Shown: piece after piece, positions 1-5,027 of the stretch
Numbering within the stretch: the stretch's first letter is position 1
Layout: each line of letters starts with the position of its first letter
NCBI GenBank assembly: GCA_021823385.1
Contig: JAKAOC010000125.1
Coordinates: 1-6,816, forward strand
Direction: 5' to 3'
DNA from: Actinomycetes bacterium
GTDB lineage: Bacteria > Actinomycetota > Acidimicrobiia > Acidimicrobiales > Acidimicrobiaceae
Length of the DNA: 6,816 nucleotides
Notes under the pieces: model-generated
The model's input: the letters and a program-made list of their open reading frames with translations, nothing else
Databases searched by the model: none
What the model was told of the DNA's origin: nothing
Position numbers and translations under genes: made by a program

Positions 1-58
1 TGCACCAGCTCGGAGAAACTGCGGGGCTTGCGTGACATAGCCCTCAATCTAACTGCCG

Positions 59-1132
59 ATGCCTTTCTTTGACCTAAACCAAGCCCAGCTATCAGAACTC
101 CTCAAGGACCAGCCCACGTACCGCGTCAAGCAGGTATGGCAGGGGGTTTACGAGGGGCTCGAGCGCCCCCATGAAATCACCAGCCTTCCCAAGTCGCTCC
201 GGGAACGTATGGGGCAAGAGACGGACTTCGCCCTTTCGCTCAACCCAGTCGACCGCGTCGCCGCTGACGATAGGCGCACGATCAAGGTCCTTTGGGGCCT
301 AGCTGACGGTCGCCAGGTCGAGTCGGTCCTCATGGCTTACTCAGACCGGGTGACTCTTTGCGTCTCCTCTCAAGCGGGGTGCGCTATGGGGTGCGTCTTC
401 TGCGCAACGGGCCAGGCCGGGTTCTTCCGGCACCTCACCAAGGGCGAGATCCTCGAACAGGTCTTCCATGCGTCGGTGCTATCCAAGCGAGGATTCGGAC
501 AACGGCTTTCCAACCTTGTCTTTATGGGCATGGGCGAACCGATGGCCAACTACGGAAATGTGGTGGCTGCCATCAGGTCGATCGTCAATGATTTTGGAGT
601 CTCGGCGCGCCACATCACGCTCTCGACCGTAGGTATCATTCCGGGGATACGCAGGTTGGCAGAAGAAGAACTCCCCATCTCGCTAGCCGTCTCCATCCAT
701 GCGGCCAACGACGAGAAGCGGACGCGGCTGGTGCCTATGAATGCCCGCTACCCTCTCGATGACCTGGTCGAGGCACTGACGTATTACAGGTCACGGTCAA
801 ACCGCCGGATCTCATTCGAGTGTGCAATGATGGCCGGTATCAACGACGGCCACCAAGACGCCATTGAACTTGCCGCGCTGGCAAAGCGGGTCGGCGCGCA
901 CGTCAACCTGATACCGCTGAACCCGACTCCAGGTTGGGACTACCCCGGTTCGGCACCGGAGGTCGTGCGTGAGTTCCGCGATCGGCTTACCGACTTGGGA
1001 ATCAACGCAACCATTAGAGCGAACCGTGGCAATCAGATTGCAGCCGCATGCGGTCAGCTTCAAACGCAGTTCTCGCGACGAGCCCGAATCAGAGATCGCA
1101 CCGATACGCAGGATCTTTTCAGGTTGGTTTGA
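59..1132 (+). CDS. rlmN: RlmN, dual-specificity 23S rRNA (A2503-C2) / tRNA (A37-C2) methyltransferase
   Basis: This is a radical-SAM enzyme that methylates C2 of adenine 2503 in 23S rRNA and, in the family, A37 of some tRNAs; it acts in the cytoplasm. The 357-residue protein has normal family length. The [4Fe-4S]/SAM motif CAMGCVFC places cluster cysteines at C108, C112 and C115. GMGEP at 157-161 is the usual SAM-binding motif. The two cysteines of the ping-pong mechanism are present: C101 in LCVSSQ, seven residues before the cluster as in E. coli, and C331 in AAACGQL near the C-terminus, the one that becomes methylated. The N-terminal accessory domain spans about 1-95. The ATG at 59 follows in-frame stops at 38-40 and 50-52. 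No clear Shine-Dalgarno sequence precedes it, so a leaderless or weakly initiated message is possible. The motif before C331 reads RGNQIAAAC, with Q where many members have D or E. Identification is secure. Confidence 0.97.
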   Translation: MPFFDLNQAQLSELLKDQPTYRVKQVWQGVYEGLERPHEITSLPKSLRERMGQETDFALSLNPVDRVAADDRRTIKVLWGLADGRQVESVLMAYSDRVTLCVSSQAGCAMGCVFCATGQAGFFRHLTKGEILEQVFHASVLSKRGFGQRLSNLVFMGMGEPMANYGNVVAAIRSIVNDFGVSARHITLSTVGIIPGIRRLAEEELPISLAVSIHAANDEKRTRLVPMNARYPLDDLVEALTYYRSRSNRRISFECAMMAGINDGHQDAIELAALAKRVGAHVNLIPLNPTPGWDYPGSAPEVVREFRDRLTDLGINATIRANRGNQIAAACGQLQTQFSRRARIRDRTDTQDLFRLV

Positions 1133-1205
1133 GCCTCGTCCCATCCTCCTGCACCAAGCTGGATGCATATCTCCTGTAGATTGGGGACGCTACAGCCAAG
1201 ACCAG

Positions 1206-1224
1206 GGGGCGCTAGCTGCGCCCC
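1206..1224 (+). promoter_or_regulatory. GC-rich hairpin abutting the ribosome binding site of the 1238 gene
   Basis: GGGGCGC (1206-1212) and GCGCCCC (1218-1224) form a perfect 7-bp stem with loop TAGCT. No T-run follows, so it is a poor intrinsic terminator. The Shine-Dalgarno sequence GGGAG (1225-1229) begins at the first base after the stem. The structure may therefore influence ribosome access, or it may simply be the end of the rlmN transcript. The pairing is seen; the role is inferred. Confidence 0.4.
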
Positions 1225-1237
1225 GGGAGCCAAACCG

Positions 1238-1585
1238 ATGCAACAAATGCGCCTTTATAACCGATCGCTTCCTCAGATGCTGAACACCGCTCAGCTTCTT
1301 CTCTACCTGAACGCCGCGCTGGACCTCCTGTTCCGGTTCGGTGGAGCTTTCGGCCTCTTGCTCGTGGCCGGGGAAGCCATCGGCGCTTTCGGCCTGGCCA
1401 ACGAACGTAAGTGGGGCTACTGGCTGGCGCTGGTGGCCGCTTCCCTGCCGGTGCTTCTCACCATCTTGTATTTCGGTTCACTGAGCTACTTCTCGGCGAT
1501 TGTCACGCTGCTGGTGCGCGGCGTGGTCGTGGTCTTCCTAATCCATCCGACCTCCCGCGCGTACAAGTCGGTCTACTTTTCCTGA
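1238..1585 (+). CDS. Small multi-pass membrane protein of unknown function
   Basis: This is a 115-residue protein. Its hydrophobic stretches at roughly 35-53, 61-80 and 83-102 look like three membrane helices, and a more amphipathic leucine-rich stretch lies at 17-31. The loop before the second helix reads NERKWGYW, and the protein ends in HPTSRAYKSVYFS. A short tail of the form HP-x-SR-x-Y is familiar from small uncharacterised actinobacterial membrane proteins, but I cannot name a family. I chose ATG 1238 because GGGAG at 1225-1229 lies 8 nt upstream. The same frame is open back to an ATG at 1163, but that would add a non-hydrophobic, cysteine-containing leader and has no good ribosome site. 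ATG 1247 and ATG 1277 are further options. It lies 105 bp after rlmN on the same strand, possibly as a separate transcription unit. No catalytic motif is visible. Confidence 0.75.
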   Translation: MQQMRLYNRSLPQMLNTAQLLLYLNAALDLLFRFGGAFGLLLVAGEAIGAFGLANERKWGYWLALVAASLPVLLTILYFGSLSYFSAIVTLLVRGVVVVFLIHPTSRAYKSVYFS

Positions 1586-1648
1586 ACCAATGGCCCGCCC
1601 TCAGGATCTGGTTCGCATTGTCCCAGGATTGCGCGCCCGGGATCGTCA

Positions 1649-1664
1649 AGCCCCAAGCGGGGCT
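1649..1664. terminator. Candidate terminator hairpin between converging reading frames
   Basis: AGCCCC (1649-1654) and GGGGCT (1659-1664) make a perfect 6-bp GC-rich stem with a 4-nt AAGC loop, 64 bp after the stop of the membrane-protein gene. There is no T-run on either side, so it is not a textbook Rho-independent terminator. Its right arm, with one extra 5' base run, recurs as CAAGCGGGGCT at 1689-1699, followed by CTTTA. It could serve the plus-strand gene, the broken minus-strand frame, or both. Confidence 0.4.
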
Positions 1665-1699
1665 GCTCCCCTGGCCAAGTTGGTAAAACAAGCGGGGCT

Positions 1700-1870
1700 T
1701 TAGGCGCCAAACTTCGGTGTCACCCACTTGGCCAAGTCGTCCACGCCACCCGGGCCGCTGTTCTCGCGAATCCAACCAAGGAACCGCCCCAAGTACCCGA
1801 AAGGCGCCTGTATCTGCGTCTCGCCTCGGTGGTGGCACCCGATTTACAGAATTTCGGCGTGGGCGGACAT
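1700..1870 (-). pseudogene. Possible small gene interrupted by an in-frame TAA
   Basis: On the minus strand an ATG at 1870-1868 opens a frame (MSAHAEIL) that hits TAA at 1846-1844. It then stays open for 47 codons to a final TAA at 1702-1700. The downstream part looks protein-like: APFGYLGRFLGWIRENSG, then GGVDDLAKWVTPKFGA, with about 80% G or C at third positions, matching the neighbouring genes. No ATG or GTG start exists after the internal stop at a useful place; the GTGs lie too far downstream, and only TTG in YLG could act. A purine-rich AGGGA lies 10 nt upstream of the ATG. A CAA-to-TAA change would account for the break. I do not recognise the family. Chance openness of a GC-rich frame is the alternative. 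Confidence 0.33.
1726..1737. repeat. Perfect 12-bp palindrome ACTTGGCCAAGT
   Basis: The palindrome is self-complementary over all 12 bases and has a TGGCCA core. A related half (TGGCCAAGT) lies at 1672-1680. It falls inside the possible broken minus-strand frame, so it may be coding coincidence. Together with the second TGGCCA palindrome at 1882-1893 it could be a binding site for a dimeric regulator. Confidence 0.4.
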
Positions 1871-1881
1871 GCCATTCGATT

Positions 1882-1893
1882 CCCTGGCCAGGG
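1882..1893. promoter_or_regulatory. Perfect 12-bp palindrome CCCTGGCCAGGG upstream of the hydratase gene; candidate operator
   Basis: All 12 bases are self-complementary and share the TGGCCA core of the 1726-1737 site. The centre lies about 23 bp before the hydratase ATG (1911) and about 17 bp before the divergent ATG at 1870. This is where a repressor could cover the promoter or start region. No regulator gene is adjacent. The palindrome is observed; operator function is inferred. Confidence 0.35.
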
Positions 1894-1910
1894 TTTCAGG
1901 GTGCTAGACA

Positions 1911-2372
1911 ATGAGCATGGCAACAGTGATTCACGGCATCGACGAACTCAAGAGCATGATCGGGCAGCACCTGGGCTGGTCCGACTATCACCAGGTGACC
2001 CAGGAACAGATCAACGCCTTCGCCGATGCAACGGGCGACCACCAATGGATTCACGTAGACATCGAGAAGGCGAAGTCCGGGCCATTTGGCACGACAATCG
2101 CGCACGGCTACTTGACACTTTCACTTGTACCCATGCTCCTTGCCCAGGTCATGCAAGTGGAAGGTGTCGCGATGGGTGTCAACTACGGCGCGAACAAGGT
2201 CAGGTTCCCAGCACCCGTGCCATCCGGCTCCAGGGTTCGGCTGGGCGCGACCGTGGCTGGAATCGAGGAGTTCCAGGGCGGAGTGCAGAATCTCGTCGAC
2301 GTGACCATTGAGGTCGAAGGTGCGCCCAAGCCCTCCCTTGTCGCCCAGCTGGTATTCCGCTACTATCTCTGA
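1911..2372 (+). CDS. MaoC-like hotdog-fold (R)-specific enoyl-CoA hydratase
   Basis: Members of this family hydrate trans-2-enoyl-CoA to (R)-3-hydroxyacyl-CoA in lipid metabolism, in the cytoplasm. The 153-residue length matches single-domain MaoC-like hydratases such as mycobacterial Rv0130/HtdZ. The hydratase motif is ATGDHQWIHVD at 40-50, with the catalytic Asp-His pair as D43 and H48. The conserved GPFGTTIAHGYLTLSL segment follows at 57-72, and the protein ends in the usual beta-strand LVAQLVFRYYL. AGGGTG (1898-1903) lies 7 nt upstream of ATG 1911, which favours this start over ATG 1917; the latter would be 13 nt away. A terminator follows at once, so it looks monocistronic. The family call is strong, but the physiological substrate (fatty-acid breakdown, mycolic-type lipid or polyhydroxyalkanoate supply) cannot be told from the window. 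Confidence 0.93.
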   Translation: MSMATVIHGIDELKSMIGQHLGWSDYHQVTQEQINAFADATGDHQWIHVDIEKAKSGPFGTTIAHGYLTLSLVPMLLAQVMQVEGVAMGVNYGANKVRFPAPVPSGSRVRLGATVAGIEEFQGGVQNLVDVTIEVEGAPKPSLVAQLVFRYYL

Positions 2373-2390
2373 AGAACGACTCTCGTAATA

Positions 2391-2424
2391 TTGCCGGCCC
2401 GCCGATGGGCCTGGGCAATTTTCT
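2391..2424 (+). terminator. Intrinsic terminator after the MaoC-like gene
   Basis: TTGCCGGCCC (2391-2400) pairs with GGGCC (2407-2411) and GGCAA (2414-2418), with a 2-nt TG bulge and a GCCGAT loop. That gives a 10-bp stem followed by TTTTCT (2419-2424). It is the best Rho-independent terminator in the window and lies 18 bp after the stop. The hexamer TAATAT at 2386-2391 just before it could also be a -10 element for the next gene, although no matching -35 is evident. Confidence 0.7.
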
Positions 2425-2428
2425 ATTC

Positions 2429-2440
2429 AGGGAAGTGGAG
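2429..2440 (+). promoter_or_regulatory. Ribosome binding site that points to an ACG start for ppk2
   Basis: AGGGAAGTGGAG is strongly Shine-Dalgarno-like. AGGGAAG ends 7 nt before ACG 2443, which is in the PPK2 frame. The nearest ATG (2456) is in a different frame (+1) and terminates after 26 codons. The next standard start in frame, TTG 2554, is over 110 nt away, though an AGGGC at 2540-2544 lies 9 nt before it. Confidence 0.5.
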
Positions 2441-2442
2441 CC

Positions 2443-3264
2443 ACGAAACTTTCTCATGCCGAACAGCACCTGCGCGTCAAGCCCGGTTCAGGTTTCCACC
2501 TGGCCAAGCTCGAGTGCTCGAGTACCCCTGGAGTAACCCAGGGCAAGACCGAGTTGGACCAGTCCATCCTGGCCCTCCACCTCCGCCTGGAGGCGCTGCA
2601 GGGCAGGCTGTGGGCTGAATCCAGGCGCTCGCTGCTGCTCGTTCTTCAGGCGCTGGATACCGGAGGCAAGGACGGCACCATCCGTCGGGTCTTTGGAGGC
2701 GTAAACCCTCAGGGCGTCACGGTTAGTGGCTTCCGCGCCCCGATCGGCGAAGAACTCCAGCACGAGTTCCTATGGCGAATCTATCGAGCGCTCCCCCGCC
2801 GCGGCGAGATCGGCATCTTCAACCGCAGCCACTACGAGGATGTCGTGGCCACGCACGTCCTTGACCTCATCGATGCCGATGAGGAGAAGAGGCGACTTAA
2901 GGCCATCCGCGCCTTCGAAGAGCACCTGACGGAATCCGGGACCACCGTCGTGAAGGTCTTCCTCCACATCTCGAAGGACGAGCAGCGCAAGCGCTTACAG
3001 GAGAGAATCGACGAACCGGACAAGCGCTGGAAGTTCTCTGCCGCCGACTTGGACACACGCAAGCGATGGGACGACTTCACGGCTCAGTACGGCCACATCA
3101 TCGAGGAGACGTCCTACGACTTCGCCCCTTGGTTCGTCGTCCCCGCCAATCACAAGTGGTATCGGGATTGGGCGGTAATCAACCTGTTGGTCGACACCTT
3201 GGAAGCCATGAACCCCCAATTTCCACCGGCGGCTCCGGGAATCGAGAGCATCGTAGTCGAATGA
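2443..3264 (+). CDS. ppk2: Polyphosphate kinase 2 family (class III-like) polyphosphate:nucleotide phosphotransferase; non-standard start
   Basis: PPK2 enzymes transfer phosphate between polyphosphate and nucleotides in the cytoplasm; class III members can phosphorylate both AMP and ADP. With the start proposed here the protein has 273 residues, near family length. Visible motifs are the N-terminal RVKPGS (11-16), Walker A DTGGKDGT (72-79, Lys76), NPQG (88-91), the Walker B-like FNRSHYEDV (126-134), the lid-region PDKRWKF (192-198), and WFVVPANHKWYRDW (230-243). The form of FNRSHYEDV and of the Walker A region resembles class III; class is inferred from motifs only. The start is odd. The frame is open from a TAA at 2386-2388, but the first ATG/GTG/TTG is TTG 2554, which would remove the family-typical RVKPGS...TPG segment. 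ACG at 2443 lies 7 nt after AGGGAAG (2429-2435) and would give (M)KLSHAEQHLRVKPG. A standard-start annotation would read 2554-3264 (236 residues). Confidence 0.9.
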   Translation, partial: TKLSHAEQHLRVKPGSGFHLAKLECSSTPGVTQGKTELDQSILALHLRLEALQGRLWAESRRSLLLVLQALDTGGKDGTIRRVFGGVNPQGVTVSGFRAPIGEELQHEFLWRIYRALPRRGEIGIFNRSHYEDVVATHVLDLIDADEEKRRLKAIRAFEEHLTESGTTVVKVFLHISKDEQRKRLQERIDEPDKRWKFSAADLDTRKRWDDFTAQYGHIIEETSYDFAPWFVVPANHKWYRDWAVINLLVDTLEAMNPQFPPAAPGIESIVVE

Positions 3265-3321
3265 TCCGGCGGGCACCGGGATTAGCCTGATTGGCGCGTC
3301 GATGTCGGCGCGCCACCGCAC

Positions 3322-3504
3322 ATGAAGCTCTTCCGCGACGCCCTCGAACTTCTCTTCGTCATCGCCATCGGCGGTATGCTCTCCTCGGCTGTGCGCAAGC
3401 TGCGCCACCGCGGCATATCGCCGTACACCTGCCCCAATTGCGGGCGGCCGACCTCCCGGGCATACGAGAAGTGCCGCCACTGCGGAGCCCCCGTCAGGGG
3501 CTGA
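3322..3504 (+). CDS. Small membrane-anchored zinc-ribbon protein
   Basis: This 60-residue protein has one hydrophobic segment near the N-terminus (about 8-22, LELLFVIAIGGML), then a basic stretch (VRKLRHR, 24-30), and a C-terminal zinc ribbon. The four presumed zinc ligands are C37 and C40 (CPNC) and C51 and C54 (CRHC), 10 residues apart. The basic stretch after the helix predicts that the ribbon faces the cytoplasm. The ATG at 3322 is the only standard start in frame after the TAG at 3283-3285; its ribosome site is weak. It lies 57 bp after ppk2 on the same strand and could be co-transcribed with it. The function is unknown; zinc-ribbon domains of this kind often bind nucleic acid or other proteins. 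Regular ligand spacing and a protein-like sequence make it probably real despite its size. Confidence 0.72.
   Translation: MKLFRDALELLFVIAIGGMLSSAVRKLRHRGISPYTCPNCGRPTSRAYEKCRHCGAPVRG
3486..3502 (+). terminator. Weak terminator-like hairpin at the end of the zinc-ribbon gene
   Basis: AGCCCC (3486-3491) pairs perfectly with GGGGCT (3497-3502) around a CGTCA loop. It runs into the TGA stop codon at 3502-3504 and is followed by the T-rich stretch GATTACTCGTTTGATTTG, which is not a true U-tract. It has the same 6-bp stem as the hairpin at 1649-1664. It may end transcription before the regulator operon. Confidence 0.4.
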
Positions 3505-3540
3505 TTACTCGTTTGATTTGAGCGTCTACTACTATTATTG
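3505..3540 (+). promoter_or_regulatory. AT-rich candidate promoter of the MerR-menG-menF operon
   Basis: This is the most AT-rich short stretch near the operon. TACTAT (3530-3535) and TATTAT (3533-3538) resemble -10 elements. Upstream, TTACTC (3505-3510) lies 19 bp before TACTAT, the long spacer typical of MerR-activated promoters. TTGATT (3513-3518) is a better -35 hexamer but sits only 14 bp before TATTAT. If TATTAT is used, transcription would begin at about the GTG start, giving a leaderless message. The composition is observed; the promoter assignment is inferred. Confidence 0.4.
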
Positions 3541-3542
3541 GA

Positions 3543-4301
3543 GTGACGACCGAGTTGACGGCGCGCGGCGGGGCAACGGCCACGCCCGCGCGCTATGAGA
3601 TTGCCGACCTGGCCCGTTTGAGCGGCCTCAGCGTCGACACCATCCGCTTCTACCAGAGCCGCGGCATACTGATGTACCCCACCCGCCAAGGACGCAAGGC
3701 ATACTACGGTCCCGAGCACCTCGAACGCATTACCAAGATCCGCAGTCTGCAGGACCGTGGCCTCTCGCTCCGGGAGATCAAGGACCGGCTCGAGCGCGAA
3801 GCCGGCGACCTTGCCACCGTGACCGCCCTCCGGCTGGACTTCGATGAGTTCTCCTCCCGGATCGGCCTCCCGACGGCGATCGTCCAATCGCTTATCGCCG
3901 AGGGGCTGTTGATCCCGCTCACCGAGGAAGGGCGGCAGGTCTTCGGCGGCAAAGACATCCGCATGGCCGAGTTGGCCTTGCAGCTTCTCGGACAAGGTCT
4001 CCCCTTCGCCGAACTGCTGGCACTTGCCAAGGCACATCACGAAAGGATGCGCCTGACTGTCCAAGACGCAGTGACGCTGTTCGAGGACACCCTCCGTGTC
4101 GACCCGGGGACGCGCGACGAGAGCGAGATCGCCGAGGAATACGAGAGCTTCCTACGGTTGAGCAGCGCCGTGGCCGAACTGGTCTCTTTGCACTTCGAGC
4201 GTTTGCTCCTGGCAACGTCCGAGGAGCGCTTGATCAAGACTGCCGGCGCCGCAGAACTTGAGACCGTGCTGCGCCTGGCCAAGGAAAGGCCGATGCTGTG
4301 A
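3543..4301 (+). CDS. MerR-family transcriptional regulator with a second MerR-like winged-helix segment
   Basis: This 252-residue protein is probably a DNA-binding regulator. Residues 18-84 form a canonical MerR domain: YEIADLARLSGLSVDTIRFY (helix-turn-helix), then RGIL, RKAYY and a second helical pair ending SLREIKDRL. Residues about 99-163 repeat the same layout: DEFSSRIGLPTAIVQSLIAE, GLLIPLTEEG, VFGGKDIRMAELALQLLGQG, PFAELLALA. This suggests an internal duplication with a diverged second winged helix. The C-terminal part (about 166-252) is helical and acidic, with no metal-binding cysteine cluster, so it is not of the metal-sensing MerR type. GTG 3543 has no upstream Shine-Dalgarno, because GGAG (3540-3543) overlaps it. 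TTG 3555 is 11 nt after GGAG and is an alternative; either keeps the whole domain. Its stop overlaps the menG start by 4 bases (GTGA), implying translational coupling. It may control this operon; the ligand is unknown. Confidence 0.88.
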   Translation: MTTELTARGGATATPARYEIADLARLSGLSVDTIRFYQSRGILMYPTRQGRKAYYGPEHLERITKIRSLQDRGLSLREIKDRLEREAGDLATVTALRLDFDEFSSRIGLPTAIVQSLIAEGLLIPLTEEGRQVFGGKDIRMAELALQLLGQGLPFAELLALAKAHHERMRLTVQDAVTLFEDTLRVDPGTRDESEIAEEYESFLRLSSAVAELVSLHFERLLLATSEERLIKTAGAAELETVLRLAKERPML

Positions 4302-5014
4302 ACGCCACCGGGAATGTGGGCGAAGCGCACGGGTCGGCACTGCCGTCGCAGGAGAACAAGGCCGCCTTCGTGCGTGCCATGTTCGACCGGATATCACCAC
4401 GCTACGACCTGACCAATCGCCTTATGACGATGGGGATGGACATTCACTGGCGCCGCTATGCCGCCAAGAGCCTGGCAATGGAACCGGGCGGCCTCGCCCT
4501 TGACGTGGCATGTGGGACAGGCGATTTCGTCCGTTTGCTTCGCTCCATGGGCTACCGCGTCATCGGCGGGGACTTCTCGCTCGGGATGCTGACAGCCAGC
4601 GACCAGGCGGGTCTCGTTCAGGCGGATGCGGCGCGACTACCCTTTGCCGACAACTCGTTCGACGGTCTGACATGCGGCTTCGCCTTGCGCAACTTCACTT
4701 CCCTTCCAACCGTCCTGGCGGAGATGGCTCGCGTCGTCAGGCCCGGAGGCCGCATTGCGCTGGTCGAGGTAGCCAGGCCCGAACAACCCTTGATCAAAGC
4801 CGGGCACGGCTTCTACTTCGACCACATCGTGCCACGCATCGGCGCCATGGTCTCCGATTCGGACGCCTACAAGTACCTGCCCCAGTCCACGGTCTATCTG
4901 CCGCCCGAGCCGGCACTGCGCTCCATGCTCGGTGACGCCGGCTTCCGCAGCATCGCAGTCAAATACTTTCTCCTCCACTCCGCCCAAGTGATCAGCGCCA
5001 CGCGGGCCCAATGA
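4298..5014 (+). CDS. menG: Demethylmenaquinone methyltransferase (UbiE/MenG family)
   Basis: MenG uses SAM to methylate the naphthoquinone ring of demethylmenaquinone, the last step of menaquinone synthesis, at the inner face of the membrane. The 238-residue length is normal. The UbiE N-terminal signature appears in diverged form as FDRISPRYDLTNRLM followed by HW (50-51). SAM motif I is LDVACGTGD (68-76), with the acidic motif II residue in GGDFS (D92). LPFADNSFD (114-122) and ARVVRPGGRIALVEVARP (144-161) match the remaining family motifs, and YKYLPQS (191-197) is the conserved substrate-side segment. GTG 4298 overlaps the regulator's TGA, with AAAGG (4285-4289) 8 nt upstream. The next gene is an isochorismate synthase, and that context decides menaquinone rather than ubiquinone. 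Other class I methyltransferases are less likely given the FDRISPRYDLTN and YKYLPQS segments. Confidence 0.92.
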   Translation: MNATGNVGEAHGSALPSQENKAAFVRAMFDRISPRYDLTNRLMTMGMDIHWRRYAAKSLAMEPGGLALDVACGTGDFVRLLRSMGYRVIGGDFSLGMLTASDQAGLVQADAARLPFADNSFDGLTCGFALRNFTSLPTVLAEMARVVRPGGRIALVEVARPEQPLIKAGHGFYFDHIVPRIGAMVSDSDAYKYLPQSTVYLPPEPALRSMLGDAGFRSIAVKYFLLHSAQVISATRAQ

Positions 5015-5027
5015 AGGGACGCAAGCC

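Larger units (their letters stand above)
1586..1910. other. Gene-poor spacer of 325 bp with hairpin, direct repeat and palindromes
   Basis: No intact gene is supported here. Left to right it holds a 6-bp hairpin (1649-1664), two copies of the 11-mer CAAGCGGGGCT (1654-1664 and 1689-1699), a palindrome at 1726-1737, the remains of a minus-strand reading frame (1700-1870), and a palindrome at 1882-1893. The Shine-Dalgarno of the hydratase gene follows at 1898-1903. Each is described separately. I looked for tRNA-like T-arm sequence and found nothing convincing. Confidence 0.7.

Noticed and set aside
1163..1237. Longer start (ATG 1163) for the membrane protein
   Set aside because: The added 25 residues are not membrane-like, the stretch contains the 1206-1224 hairpin, and the good Shine-Dalgarno points to ATG 1238.
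1601..1645. Sequence loosely like a tRNA T-arm (GGTTCGCATTGTCC)
   Set aside because: No matching acceptor stem, anticodon arm or D-arm could be built around it.
1503..1838. 111-codon minus-strand open frame opposite the membrane-protein gene and spacer
   Set aside because: Its composition is Arg/Pro-rich and shadow-like, it runs through the convincing plus-strand gene, and a different minus frame looks more protein-like in the same stretch.
2386..2391. TAATAT as a -10 element for ppk2
   Set aside because: There is no -35 at a normal distance, and a start there would put the terminator hairpin in the leader. It is mentioned only as a possibility under the terminator.
2508..2523. Tandem 8-bp duplication GCTCGAGT x2 inside the PPK2 N-terminus, which if recent would join the ATG 2456 frame to the PPK2 frame
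   Set aside because: The translated frame through the repeat keeps the family spacing between RVKPGS and TPG without extra residues, while the ATG 2456 frame gives no PPK2-like sequence. The repeat is probably coincidental.
3282..4064. 260-codon minus-strand open frame opposite the zinc-ribbon and regulator genes
   Set aside because: It overlaps the strong MerR domain on the other strand and shows no recognisable domain.
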